DNA of 64,000 nt, from positions 10,629,821 through 10,693,820 of the forward strand of contig CM076651.1 of NCBI GenBank assembly GCA_038496675.1, given 5' to 3'. Positions within the stretch are counted from its first letter, which is position 1. Each line of letters begins with the position of its first letter. A program made the position numbers and the translations under genes. The notes under the pieces are model-generated. The model was not told the DNA's origin. It saw nothing but the letters and a program-made list of their open reading frames with translations, and did no database searches. The DNA comes from Rachycentron canadum. Taxonomy: Eukaryota > Chordata > Actinopteri > Carangiformes > Rachycentridae. This document shows, piece by piece, positions 48,720-61,709 of the stretch.

Positions 48720-49740
48720 TAATGTAGCACCAGCAGGCTGGAGGGTGGATAGAAAGCAGGCTACTCACCTGTCTAAAGAAGACATCTTTCATAAGTGCAG
48801 AATGTCAAAGGCGGGACATAGGTTTGGACATGCGACCTGTTCTGTCCCATCTGTCCCAAATCCCAGAAACAATAAGTTAAGCTTATAGAGGAAGTGTCTC
48901 CTGACCACCATTCACCTTGCACACTCACAGAGTCAACGGTGGTACCAGATGCTCAGGGACAGGCTGTCACCTCCGCAGGTGATGTAGCATCTAGACGGCG
49001 ATTAGTAAAAGACAGATAGCCTCAGATTTGTTGTTTTAGTCAACGCTTCACAGGCCTAACCTTCAGAAAAACGAGGCTATAGGAATATAGCGCTAATATA
49101 TTTACATTTTTTTTTTTGTGAAATGTTGTAGATATAGGCCTTTGCTCTAAAATTCCAAGAACTTTCTAAACAAAAGTTGCAGTGATCGCACAGAAGATGA
49201 GAACTGAGACATCACTGTGAATTCTCTGCCGAATAAACCCATGTAGCTGCAACGCAGGACTCAATATAGAAAATTAGCAAACATTTGCATAAGAATTAGA
49301 CAATTAGACAAAGAACAAGTAAAATGTTTCCTGGGGCTAAGGAACAGGTGTCCTGACTGCCACCAGCTAAGTATGGAACTTAAATGTGAAGCTAAGGTCT
49401 GTGTGTCCACTAAGGAACACTGCACTATGATGAAGCTTCATCTGTGATAAAATACTATGATAACAGCTGGAGTTTGCACTTGACTTTCTACAAGCTCAGT
49501 CCCCTCTTGCATTTGTGCTTAATGTTCTTGGCAAAATGGTTGAGATGATGGTGCCACCTTGTGGAGGACAAAGGTAAAATCCAGTAGTTAGAGTAGTGAG
49601 TTATAGTTAAAGTTATAATCCAGTAGTTGAGGGCCAACTTGGTGAGGGTTTTGTTGAGAGTGCCCTGGGTTTAAATTTCATTTGGTGGTTGTTATTGAGG
49701 CTGTTTGAGTATGTATTGTTTAAAAGTGTTTTTGTGCTTG
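48720..49740. other. Upstream flank of bhlhe23; no gene
   Basis: Non-repetitive intergenic DNA. CACCTG or CAGGTG E-box cores occur near 48767, 48976 and 49347. No RNA gene or exon was recognised. Confidence 0.35.
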
Positions 49741-49768
49741 TCAAGTCATCTTTTTGACCTTTACCTTG

Positions 49769-49832
49769 CACACTTTAGTCAAACTGAATGTGCGTGACTC
49801 ATTTCACGCACATTCAGTTTGACTAAAGTGTG
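49769..49832. repeat. Perfect inverted repeat, 29-bp arms, 6-base loop
   Basis: Arm 1 is 49769-49797 (starts CACACTTTAGTC), the loop is CTCATT, and arm 2 is 49804-49832 (ends GACTAAAGTGTG). The arms are exact complements and the match stops abruptly at both ends. Transcribed RNA would form a perfect hairpin. Confidence 0.98.
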
Positions 49833-50584
49833 GTTCATTTGCTGAAAAATCACCTTCAATTGAATTTTAAGTGTGAACCTACAACCAGGACTTTGCGACA
49901 TCACAACTAAGTACAACAAGCCAATCTGCAAACCAACTGTAGTACAAGATACTACTTACAAAGGCCTAATGTGGGAACCTGACTTATTAGCTAATTAATT
50001 GAACTTTTTGTGTCAAAACTATATCAGATGTAAAATATTTAAAGTATTTTTAGATGTCTTGTCTTAACATATCTTAATAAGTGTCTTTCAGTCAGTGTTT
50101 GTCAGGGTTTATTTGTGAGTACTTTGCAAAAATAATTCTCATCACATATTTGACAAATGGTTACTTTTAAGACTTTTCTTTTTCATCTGAATGTTTCCTT
50201 ATATTGCCTCGAAAACTCACCTATGAAGTGATGATTGAAATGATGACTTGTATTAAAACTCAACCTGCTGTTAACTGATAACTTATCTTACTGACTGACT
50301 TACCACAGCTAATTGTTTAGCCCTAGTTGATTAAGATTTAAAGTAGCTATTGCCTGAACTGACATGTAATACACTACATTCAGTATCATCATGGTGCTCC
50401 TTGCATGACATCCTGATGTGTGCATTGGGCTGTAATTCAGATTTAAACACTAATGATGGTTAAACCTTCTCTGTGATGATTGATTTTGATGCATAAGATG
50501 CACTTAACACAATGCATGTCTGTTTGTGTGTGTTCACCAGTGCTGAACACAGTCTACAGTTAAAAAGATAGCAGAGAAACACAA

Positions 50585-50610
50585 CAAATAATAATAATAA
50601 TAATAATAAT
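50585..50610 (+). repeat. (AAT)n microsatellite
   Basis: About eight ATA/AAT units in A-rich DNA. Confidence 0.85.
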
Positions 50611-52229
50611 TGGAGGGGAGAGTCTCCAAAAAAAACAACAACACACATTTATCCAGTATGATCATGTAGTCAGAATAACCATTATGGTGTAAAAGGAAGG
50701 AAGGAACGGTGCCTAATTAAAAAACACAGTCTAATGAAAAAAAAAGCTCTGAAAAAACATAAAACAAAAACCTGTGAATTTATTTGATATTGAATCTAAC
50801 AATGTGTTTTTGGTCTGTAACTAAAAACCTCACTCCATAAAAACATCAGTGGGCCTTTTTCACAGCAGTAGGCCGAAGATGGGGATTTTTACAACATGCA
50901 GCCTCTGACCTTTGACATCAAAATGTAAGGGCACACAAATTTTTACAGGATCCCCATCATGCTAATGTCTGATCATATGGTTGTGATATCCTCCTTCAAT
51001 TCAAGATGTCATAGGAGAGAAGGAAGAATTTTACACCTGAAACATTGAACCACAAATGGCTGCCACACTGGATCAAAATCCTCAGCACCTGACAAAACAG
51101 ATGTTTTCATGGCGGCAACTGATAAACAACACAAGCTATGACCTCAATGTTATGCAACCATCAATATAATATCCTGTACATTTCAAACCCATAGAAAAAA
51201 GATCTATGGACCCTGTTACGATTTTTTTTTTCTGACTCAATGATGGCAGTACAATACTTGGGCCAGCAGATGGCAGAAAAGCCCACAAGTTGACTGAATA
51301 ATAACAACATAATGGACAACTTACTATTTGTGCACCTAAACTATTTAGTATTTCCTGGTGCCATTTTAGTGATTTATTTCTGTTACTTCTGTCCAGTGAG
51401 TTTTTATTTATATCTCACAATTTAAAAAAAAAAACAACCTATTAGTCAACAAGATGCAGACAAAAGAAAAGCGTCAATGAATACACATACAGATATTTTT
51501 AAGTACTGATCAACTGTGAGAAAAGTGTCCACAATTTAACATGTCAGTCCTTGTGATCACTTTCCCTGGTGTTCAACTGACAGCACTACACAAGGTATAA
51601 CCCGAGGACGGAGCACTAAACTGAGCACTTCTGATTCACAGAGGATGGAAGAAATGCAAAAGTGTCAACACACCGACTAATAATACAAGATGCTTTTAAA
51701 TCCTGTACTGCTGCTCGATGTCACCATGGCAACTGCAGGCTCAGCTACCATACAATGGTGGCATAGCACACTTTGCTGTGACTGAGCGTGCACTGAGAGC
51801 CAGGCCTTGGGTTGCAGTGGCAGCAGAGGACCACCATGGGGCAGGAACGTATCTTCTATCTATCGGTCTGAATTTGGCAGCACTTACTGTCAGACCTGAC
51901 AGGAACAATGCATGTGTGCACACATACGAATGTTTGTGTGAGACACATACATGCATGCATTCAGACATGTGGTCCACACTGTACTTGTGCTGAATTAACC
52001 TTGCGTTGTCATGTGCTCATTTTGCTGTTTGTATGCCCCTGTGGATGCAGTGGAAGAAGATCATTTTGTAGGAACACAGGATTCAGTGCGTGTTGATATT
52101 CAAAGTTACACCAGATCTTGATTATTGGTAATGTGTATATCAAGACCCAGCAGGCTTCACATATGAGGGTTCTCTCTCCAGACTGTCTCTTTAATTTTGA
52201 GCCCCACTCTCTGTCTGAATCTCCTCCTT

Positions 52230-52275
<46 letters not shown>

Positions 52276-52290
52276 ACACACACACACACA
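52230..52290 (+). repeat. Compound (CT)n-(CA)n microsatellite
   Basis: A CT run passes into two CA runs separated by TA. Confidence 0.95.
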
Positions 52291-53713
52291 TAAACATCAA
52301 AGTGCTGCTCTGAGTAAAGATGGAACAGGCTCCTTTGATCTCTCCCTGCCGACTCTGATTAATGTGTGGATTTACAGTGCAGACCTACAGGGACCTGGCA
52401 GCCATGACACCCTTCTGCTGCACTGGAATCTAGTTTTCCTCACAACCAATCGCAATCCTTGATTTGATTAATTGCTCCAATCTTGATGCTTTTTTTGGGA
52501 CAGGTGCTCACAAATGACCGACATGACAACTTTCAAGTCTCTAAAATTCCACTATTGTCACAAATTGCAGAAAACCATACTCTGTACCTGCCCAATCAGA
52601 GATATTTCACCAAGTCTCTGCTTTGCACAGCCTTCAAACTCCCGCCCCCCAATCTAAACCTTCTGCTTCATCTCAGAAGACAGAGAGAAGTGCATGAGAT
52701 AGCTGTAGATCGGTGTGGTAAATGTTTAATTCAGAGAGTCTTGGCAGTCATTTGCAATGGTGGGTACAGTGTTGGTTGGTGTTTGGTGGGAGGTTTGCTG
52801 ACGACGACCGATCAAATGTTAGAAAGGTTTAACATTGAGCATCAAAGGAAGTGTTTGCACAGCACACATTGCACATTGTTCTTTATGCATTGCACATTGC
52901 ACCCACGTTTCATCAGGAGCCAAGCCAAAACAAGTAAACAAAGTACAGACTCGTCGCTCTGTCTTCGCTCCTTTCACCCTAAACCTTTCTCCACCATCCC
53001 TTATCTCTTTCTCTCCATTTTGTCTCCCCTCACTGCAGTGCAATGCAGATTTTTCACAGGGTGGAGGTATGGTAGAGATAGGCGGGGTCCCATGAATAAT
53101 TGTTAAAGATATTTTTACTCTGACCCACTTTGGAGTCCCTTTCGTCCCCCTTAAAGGTGCCGCTCTTTTAAGTCAATAGGATGTTCAAATTGGTGCCACA
53201 AATGCACAAACCACAGGTGAGCTGTGTGGTCTTGACTTTTAAAATGAATCTCTACAGTTCCCTAACGTAAGCATTATGACTGAGTAAGAGTTTACTTACC
53301 TTAATTGCTACAATCCACCAGCTTTATTGAAAGACATTTTAGACAAAAAAAAACTAAACAGAACAAAAAAAGAGGAAACCCTCAGGCACCACAATATTCT
53401 GCTCAATGTGTATTGAAGTGTGGAAAGTAGAGGAGTTCAATACCTACCAGAGAACATCTTTAACCCCAAATCTGCGACAATGATGTTGCTGCTATGTGTT
53501 TGTATATTATTTTTTACAGTGGCTAAACAAAAATCTACCAACTCTTATGTTGTTTTGTAACATGACAGTAGCAGAAATAAGGAATGAATTGGAGCTAATG
53601 AACATGTTTGAATTAATATACAATACAATTATTAACACTCAACACTCATGAGTAGTTGTTTAAATACCAAAAAAACAGGAGCAAGTTTCTCCAAAGTCTG
53701 CAGGCAGCCATGA

Positions 53714-53756
53714 ACTGGCTGTTAGCCTGTGGAGCATCCACAGGCTAACAGCCAGT
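53714..53756. repeat. Perfect inverted repeat, 20-bp arms, 3-base loop
   Basis: Arm 1 is 53714-53733 (starts ACTGGCTGTTAG), the loop is GCA, and arm 2 is 53737-53756 (ends CTAACAGCCAGT). The complementarity is exact and ends abruptly on both sides. Confidence 0.98.
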
Positions 53757-53794
53757 GTATTTACAGTCTGACTTGGATACATGAACAAATCATG

Positions 53795-54115
53795 CAAGCC
53801 TCTAAGCTCCCAAGTCTCTTTGCGCAGGCTGCCATAGGGAAGTATCGAGGGTATGTATGAGAAAATGTAAGAGAGCTGGTATCAGCAGCAGCCATGTGAA
53901 GTCAGGATGAATCGAGGCTATGGGTTTGTGGTGCTAAATGGCCTCAGCAGTGAGGGTATACAGCTATAGTAAGGCCAGAGGGAAAAAACATGTATCGTCT
54001 GGTCACCTACCACACTGCTTAAAGAAAAAATTAACTTAGTCACACAGTACTGATTGAGTTTCCATCAGTATTTAAGGTTTTAAGGCTTCCATTTACATGG
54101 CTGTCAGTTAGTTTG
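53795..54115 (+). repeat. Dispersed repeat, copy B
   Basis: Diverged relative of 40258-40570 in the same orientation. It shares an exact 17-base block (starting GAGAGCTGGTATC) and several shorter colinear matches over about 300 bases. It starts about 40 bases after the 20-bp inverted repeat. Confidence 0.55.
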
Positions 54116-54479
54116 GTAACAGAAAACCCAAGTAGGCAGAGGAGTTTGAGCACTTCTTTCAGTATCATAATTTAGGGTGTGCAGTTACTTCCTGGTGGCG
54201 ATATGTACAAGCACAGACCCAGTACAAACTCAAGTTGAAAAACAATCAGTACTAATAAGTTTTGGTCATTGCTGCACTTTGGTTGATAGTTTCATTGAAT
54301 TCATAAATTATTTTCAAATGAAGCTTAAATTTCTTTACTTCTTAGTCTACTTACCACACCTTTTAAGCTTCCTTGTGTCTGAAAGGTTGAGACTAGATTT
54401 TGGGACCATTTTGGGATTTTGCTTAGAAAAAAATGAACAAACTATGTACTCAGTGACAACAAATATTTGAACATAACTG

Positions 54480-54880
54480 AACAATTTGGATCAGCCAAGT
54501 GATTTGTAATTTCCACCTCTTGAAGGTAAAAGCAATGTAAGTGTCATGTTACTTGCTTAATAGCCGTAGGTGGCAGCATTTCACCTCTTCTCCCCGTCCT
54601 TCCCTGCTCAATCCTTCAAGCTCTGAAGGAAGGGGTTTTTCATCATCCTCCTTTTGTGGGACCGAGGGCAGATGAGATGCTACTCTCACTCTGATAGCAT
54701 CTAGTCTCACAAAGTGCTATCACCGATGGGCTGGTTAGCATGGTCATTTAAGTAGACATCTCTGAAATGCAATAGGTGGAGGTCTTGGTCATGGCATCAT
54801 CACTGTGGCTTCTTCACGCACTGTTTTAAACAACATTTTAAAATTCTGGCCAAATCTTATACATTGCACCTTTAACTGAA
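54480..54880. repeat. Probable dispersed fish repeat
   Basis: Ends with TTCTGGCCAAATCTTATACA and TTGCACCTTTAA (54840-54875), the reverse of the AAAGGTGCAAT(A/G)TGTAAGATTT string I know from abundant teleost elements. The body, with GGTGGCAGCATTTCACCTC near its left end, is less familiar. The exact limits are a guess. Confidence 0.45.
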
Positions 54881-54889
54881 GGCATCAGC

Positions 54890-56430
54890 TCAGAGGCAAT
54901 ATAGTGTATTACTTCCTGTGCAAAATCTTACTAAATGAGCAAAAGACACACAAGTCATGATGTAACAGAAAAATCAACCAAGTACAAAATTGGTGATGAA
55001 TGAATCTAAAATTAGTTGAATGAGTATTTGAGGAAGTGAAGTGATCTGTAATGTCCATCACAGTGGAAAGAGCAGAAAGTGCTTGCTGAGTTAAAAGCAT
55101 AGCATTAAATTTGACAGCAGGTGAAGGGACAAGTCCGAACAGCCCGAAGAAGCACTTAGTAGTAGTAATAGCACTGATTTTTGAGAGTATGGACATATGG
55201 ATGTATCATGAAGATAGCCAGTTTGAAAGTGGATTTTATTCAGTTTGAAGACTTTGACTGTGAAGTGCACAGAAACATTTTAGATGTTTGTGAAGAACTT
55301 TGTTGTTTGTTGTATATAATTCTCACTGCACATTTTCCTTAATACCATGAAATCCAAGCCAAAACTGACGAGAGGCTCCTTTATCCACACTGGTCTCTGG
55401 AGGACTTAAGCACTATTGAATATCTGGGCAGATTTGTGGCTGACCACAGAGATACAAATATGTACATCCACAAAGGAACATAAGAGGAAACATTTATATT
55501 CACAGAAAATGAAAAATAAAGAATTCTGCTGCACAACTGGAAAAAGTTGGTGACTTGTACTCAAACTGCAAAAAGATTTTCTCTACCTGTTGTATGATAA
55601 TGGCATTTGAAAAATGGGTCTTTCAAGCATCGCTATGCCACCATGAAATTTTCCATAGAACCAAAGTTGGTTTGATTTTTTTCACATCCATCCTGTGACA
55701 GTGAATGAGCACATTGTTGAAACAACACACAGCAAGCTGTTCTTGCTGCAGTGTGACAGACCTGTACCATAAAGTCTATTTGGATTCAAAGCCGTCAAAG
55801 ATTTTGAGCTGAAAATAATTGAGTTGTGTAGAGTATGTGGACAAAACAGAATAAGACACTGCGTCAACATCCATCTTTGTAGGGCTCCCGTAAACACATC
55901 CAGGCGAATATCCAACTTTGTCACCTAGAAATGTCATTTGAATACAACCCAACGACAGCAAGTACATTTCTTAGAGAATGAAATCAGTGCATACAATCAG
56001 GGTTGTGGTTGTGACAGTGATGAGCTAAAGCCATCACAGGTTCATGTAGCATATGTTGCATTTATATTTGATAATGTATGTTTGATTTAACCATTACTTG
56101 TTACATATCTCCAAGCCAGGTATCACATCCTTCAGACGCTGCATTTTAAGACTGACTAGGCCGCTCCATTTCCAAGGCCCCTTCAAACGCAGGGCAGCAA
56201 AGGCTCCAATGGGTGGATCATTCATAACCCAATGTATCACAAGACTCACTGCACTCCAGTAATGATATGGGAGCAAACAGACCTGACTGAGAGTTGGAAC
56301 ATTACACGTTGAAGTACTGGGTTTCTGCTCAGTTCAACAGCTAACAGTACAACTGTTAAAACTAAGGACCTTAAAACATCACATTTTTGTAAATAAAAGC
56401 TATGTGTTGTCAAGGTTTCTAGGCAACAGG
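54890..56430. other. Intergenic DNA; nothing firmly recognised
   Basis: Several minus-strand open frames of 60-95 codons occur (54909-55196, 55682-55967, 56094-56276). They are unlinked by convincing splice sites and show no domain I recognise. They may be residues of an old transposon. Confidence 0.3.
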
Positions 56431-56439
56431 AGCCACATT

Positions 56440-56720
56440 TTGCAATGCAGTTGTAAGGGTGAGCAGAGCTGGTGATGCAAAGTGAAAATCCTCCATAGGC
56501 CAGACCATCTCATTTCGATTTGGCCTTCGCAGCCATGAAGGGCCACACCTTCATGGGCCACATCCTCTGAAGAATGAAGCCCCTTAAATGGAACACAGCC
56601 AATGAGTTTAAAGTGGGGAAACAGCTAACGTTGTGCTGTTTAAAGTAGAAAAAATCTATAAAAATATACCAGTACCTCTGATGCTCATTATCTAACATGT
56701 TCTATGTCATTTGTCAAATC
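56440..56720 (-). mobile_element. Possible transposon fragment
   Basis: The minus-strand text around CTTCAGAGGATGTGGCCC and GCGAAGGCCAAATCGAAATG resembles a common fish repeat that carries AGGATGCGGCCC and GCGAAGGCCGAGGCGAAATG. A small internal inverted repeat (ATGAAGG and CCTTCAT) is present. The class is unknown. Confidence 0.35.
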
Positions 56721-57299
56721 TAAATACAAACAGTCAGTTTTGGTTTCATGCCTAAAACATATCCCTTGGAGAAACAGTTACGGTTGCATATTTAATTTAC
56801 CGACATAAGAGTGGCATCACTATTCTCATCTACTGTAACTCCAGGCAAAATATATTTGTGAATGAGTATATTTCCCAAATGTCAAATGATTCCCTTCAAA
56901 CTTACTCACAAAACAATTCAGTTCTCTACTTCGAATCATCACTACATTTAATATTTTTCTGTCCTTACCTTCACTTGAATCTGAAAGTTTTATTAACTTC
57001 ACCATGATGAAGTTCCAAAATTTATCTCCACGTTCAGATGATTATCACTGCATAGCCGACGTTAGCATTCACGGCTGTTTACTTGCCAGTCTAGAAGAAA
57101 CTTCGCAAGTTCAGCATCAAACTTCATTCCTTTACTTACCGGGAGCCGTTTCCTGGTGTGGAAATCAGTGTCAACATTAACCTCTGTTTCTTTTCTTCTG
57201 GCTAACCGGCTAGCCTCGCTAACCCTGGTCTGAGCAGATAGTCTTGTCATTTTCCAACAGCAAGTCACTGCTGAATCTGTTGGCAAGAAACCACGTTCA

Positions 57300-58250
57300 G
57301 CGGCAGAGAAAACGTAGCTATAACCTATTTAAAGTGATTTTATTGTTCTGCTTCTGTGCTTCAAGGTCATGTGCACTGCTCCTGTAACATGAAATAATTG
57401 TTAGACATTGTTATGAGAGGTTGACCAATATGACTTCAGATATGACTAACAATCGCTTGCCTTGAACTTTATGTATTTTGTTACTTATGAATTATCTTAA
57501 GGTGAAAGGGGCTCAGAGATATATTCTCTCTTTTAACACTGCTCTGTTTGAACACAAACAAAACTGTTCACAACAAATGGTTTATTCATAATGCAACTGT
57601 GAACTGAAACAAGGCAGTCAGAGTGATTTTTGCAAAGGCTACGAAAAAAATACAAAACAAAGGAAGCGATCAGATTTGAACGTTTTACATAACTTCAATT
57701 TTTTTGAGAAACTGTTTGGTGCCAGACAGATTTCAAGCCTTTGAATTTGGAACGTTATTGAGCTGATCTTAGAGCAGAACTCATTTTCATCCCATTGCTG
57801 CTTCCCACTGCATCTTTATCTTCTATTTCTCCTTCAATCTTATTTTTCGGCTCTGCAATGATTTTATGACATTTGTTTTCTGTCTAGGCTTTGAATATAG
57901 ATAACAACACGCAAAGACACAAAAAAGACACACTATGAATGCAAAACTGACCCGATGTGTGCTTTGCAAATTTAGAGATCTGACAGATCCTCTTCAATTT
58001 CCACCTCAGTGCTTCTGTTATCTCGCTTTGCTTATCCTTTTTTTTCAACTCTGCTATATTTCTCTCCTTTGTCTATCTAGCAATAGTTTTTTTTTCTGCC
58101 TCCAACTCCTATGCTTGCCCTCGTCCACCCCCACATTCTTGCCCATATTTCACAATGTGAAAAGTCACACAGAGTTTTCCTTCTAGGGTTTTTGCGGACA
58201 GGAAGTCCATATTTAATGAAGTAACTCTCTTGTTAAAATGCTTTTAAGTG
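57300..58250. other. Intergenic DNA; nothing recognised
   Basis: AT-rich to pyrimidine-rich sequence. No exon, RNA gene or long repeat. Confidence 0.35.
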
Positions 58251-58259
58251 CTTCTGTGC

Positions 58260-58960
58260 AGGGCTTCAGGCTGGAGGGGAGGGGAGGAGGCGGGGGCTGA
58301 GGCTTTTATTTATTCATTGGGCGGTTCAGTGCCTCTTCCCCGCTCCGGCTCTGTGAAGAAGGAAGAGGATTAGAGGAATGAATCCCCCTCCCCAACACAC
58401 ACACACATACACACATACACACCCTTCCTCCCGCTCCCCTGGCCGTGTTTCCTCCCTCGGGGGACACCCCTGCGTCAGTCCACATTAACATCCATCAGAG
58501 CATGGTGCTCCAGAGGGGGACAAGCCTCTGTCCCCACTGAGTCACACATGCATGCATGAATACATGTAAGCGCACGCAAACTCACGCACACCCACATACA
58601 CAAATGTGCAAGGCAAGTGAGGATGCAGGAACATGCACAGTGTAGCAGCAGAGATGTTCTCAAACCATCACGCCTCGAATTTATGAGTCACGGACCCCAA
58701 GTATCTCTGTCACCCCCACTGCTCTTCCCGCCTCGAGATATGCTCAAATTCGGTTTTGTTTGTATTCTACATTTGAACTGGACTTGTTTCCAGTGAGCCC
58801 TCCAATGTTTGAGTTATACAAGTGCGGCTGTCCCCGACTTGATCAGTAGGTGTATTTGAACACGTTTGAACAAGAATCTGAAAACTGTCGGGAAACAGAC
58901 GGAGGAGAAAGGAGACGGAGAAGAGGAGAAAGTTTCTCCGAGTGAGAGCTGAGATCGTGC
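58260..58960. promoter_or_regulatory. Candidate conserved-type block, GC-rich
   Basis: A GGGGAGGGGAGGAGGCGGGGG stretch of GA/GC-box type at about 58276-58295 is followed by TTTTATTTATTCATTGGGCGG, then by CpG-containing non-repetitive DNA at 58440-58550 and 58640-58960. A CA-rich stretch interrupts it. About 10-11 kb upstream of bhlhe23. Inference from composition only. Confidence 0.25.
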
Positions 58961-59534
58961 GTTGTGCTGATTCCTCTCCTCTTTGTGTGAAGTTTTGTCT
59001 GCTCCCTCGTTATCTCTGCTCACTCGCAGAATGGGAGGAGAGCTGAGACTCGGGCTGGATGAGAGAGGCATATCATTAACCAAGAGTGTTTCTACAACAA
59101 AGCGCAGGCTCCATCAAATCCCACTCATTCCCACACACTGGTGTCACACTCATCATTCTCCTGCACTGAACTGCTGTGTGAAAAAAAAAAATGCCCTCAT
59201 TTGTCAAAGGCACATATCATTTTTTGTCAGCAGGCCTAATAGAAATTCCTTTAATATTCCCTTTTTCAAATCTTTTAGAATTTTGAAGGTCTAATGCTCA
59301 TATCTAAAATTGGATTATATTTGTTAGGGCTTGACTGATGTGCATGTGTGAGTATGTGCTTGCGTGTGTGGGTGTTGTGCGCATGTGGAAATGCATGAAT
59401 CTTCATTGGGAGGATTCATTGTAGCCGTGCAGAGGGATGCAGACTGTTTCTAATTCACCACGCTGACCTAGATTCCAAAATCAGGCACACAAAATTAGAA
59501 ACACTGCCCCATGTCAGCACACACACTCAAACAT

Positions 59535-59535
<1 letters not shown>

Positions 59536-59568
<33 letters not shown>
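59536..59568 (+). repeat. (CA)n microsatellite
   Basis: About 16 CA units. Confidence 0.95.
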
Positions 59569-59570
<2 letters not shown>

Positions 59571-60989
59571 GACACACAAAAACCCACATTAACCTAAGTG
59601 TTACAAGATCTCTCCTTTCCATTCATCACTTCTTACGTTGACAGATCCAACAACTGATTTGATCCATTCACCACCAAATTGCATATCTGTAATTCTCCCC
59701 TTTTTTTCCTCTCATTTCAGAGCTTCCCCACCTCCTCTCTCATCTTGGAATCTCACATCAAACTGAAATGTTAAAATGCAAATTCATTTTTCCAGCTAGC
59801 TCAGTTCACACAAACTTATAATTGGATTCTGCCTATTAATATAAAAGCTTTCTTTATCCTCATCATTCGATCTCATATTACAGTCTTTCTGCGATACACA
59901 TGAACCAGCCTCATTCCACGATAAGACAGACAGAGAAAAAAAGACAGAGGCAGAAGAGGACAGAGAGGACAGTCGCCTCATTAGCATGGAAAAGTGTCTT
60001 ATTGAATCATGGAGCAAGGCCAAACCACGGTAGCGCAGTTAACACGAGTTAAGAGCATAACAGAAGTGTGCACATCTGCTTTGTTAATGTGGGGTCAGTA
60101 GATTTCCTCCTCTCCTGTTTCCCCTCCCTTCAGCTGCTGCATGCAAGCTAACCTGAGAATATTTCTCAAGTGGATGGAAGATGCTTTGCTCAGAGAGGCA
60201 GATGGGGTGAAGCTGCACTCTGTGACGTGGGCTAACTAGCATGTTCAGGCTGAGAAACAAAAGGGATTGATGCCACCAAACGACAGAAAGAGGGAAAAAG
60301 AAACGGAGAAGCAGATAATCAGCGTGTGGCGGTCGGGAAAGAGACAGACGGCCTGAGAGAGAGCACCAGATGCTGTGTAGGAGGGTTATTTAATTGATGA
60401 TATCACACCTCTCTTTCCCTCTTTCCCTCCATCTTGTTCTCCCTCTTTTCCTCCTCCAACACACACATGCACATTCACAAATACACATGCACACACATTT
60501 AGACTTGTGCACACCGTATTTGCCCTGTCACCTTCTCATCCTTGCATGACACGCCACCCACGCTTCTTCTCCGTGCTCTCTTCTGCACACCTTGGGCTCC
60601 CTGGGGATTTGCGAGGCCTGTAGTGTGTGTGAACCCACAAAAACAAACTTAAATCAGTCACTCCTACCAGAACGTCACAACAATGTTGTGTGGATGCCTC
60701 ATCTAATGTAATGATTAAGAAAGGAGCTGGTTGTAAATTGATGTAGCAAGAAAACGCACAAAGGCAGAAAAACATCTCAATTATATGTTTTCTCTGTCCT
60801 GTGCATTAAGTCATTTAAAATTATGTAACATCACCAATTTGATTCAAAGTGTGACTTGTACAAACAACATTGCCACAGCTTTGTATTGTACTCAGTCACA
60901 GTTTTTGCTTTCCTTTTTCACTTTGCTTCTCTACATTCAGGTAGAAACTGTTCTACATGCTTTCTGCTAAACCAGAAAAAGCCCCAGAA

Positions 60990-61340
60990 AACGAGTCTCA
61001 TTAATTAGCTTCTCATTTGTAAATGCAAATGAGCTTAATTAAAAAATAGACTCTCCTTTTGCAGGCTTCAAAGGGAGACAGTGAGGCCTAATCAGGAGGT
61101 TTGTTCAGCTGTGGCACTAATGAGACATATTTGGCCTAACGAGGGAGCGATGCCCTAATTTGTTTATGCTAATGATATGAAACAGTGCTTGTCCTTTTGG
61201 TGTATCTGGGAGGGGATCAGTCACACACACGCCTCTGTGCGATGTACCTTCAGGGTTTCGTTCAGCGTTGGCGAGGTGGTGCAGCGGCCTTGCTGAATTG
61301 TTTCAGTAGGTTAATTGGCTTAATTATCCTAATAGAGATC
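60990..61340. promoter_or_regulatory. Candidate enhancer with two POU octamers and TAAT clusters
   Basis: CATTAATTAG (60999-61008), a perfect octamer ATGCAAAT (61023-61030), GAGCTTAATTAA (61031-61042), GGCCTAATCAGG, CACTAATGAGAC, CCCTAATTTG, a variant octamer ATGCTAAT (61166-61173) running into AATGATATG, and GGTTAATTGGCTTAATTATCC (about 61309-61329). The density of POU/homeodomain cores in non-repetitive DNA is the highest in the window. It lies about 13 kb upstream of bhlhe23. Confidence 0.45.
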
Positions 61341-61709
61341 ATTGGTGCAACGACTCAATGTCAAGGCATATGTGGGTTTCTGAGGCATTTTCCCTGCAAA
61401 TATTGTGCAATGAAAAAGAATGAAGGAGACATAGCTTCTCTTACAGTGACACAGATGTCAAATTCACTCTCTCAACCTTTTTACTTTTACTAGAGAGGCA
61501 AACAAATAAATACAGGCCCAAGTCAAGTCCCACAGCTTAAAGCATAATTGTGGTTTATTACAGCCTGGGTCTTATCCAGACGACAAACCCACTGACTATG
61601 GTAATTCTCTGACTTTTCATCTAGTTGTTTCAAATTTTGTCTTAACATCTATTGAATGTCAAACTCCTGACACGTTCCCTTTAAGATGAAATGTATGAAC
61701 TTTGGTGAT

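Noticed and set aside
52483..53106. Longest unassigned open frame (207 codons, plus strand)
   Set aside because: No recognisable domain, composition like the flanks, no splice or promoter context. One such frame in 64 kb on six frames is not surprising by chance.
57062..57286. Minus-strand frame of 74 codons rich in charged residues
   Set aside because: Looked exon-like at first, but has no partner exons with matching phase and no recognised domain; possibly an old transposon piece.
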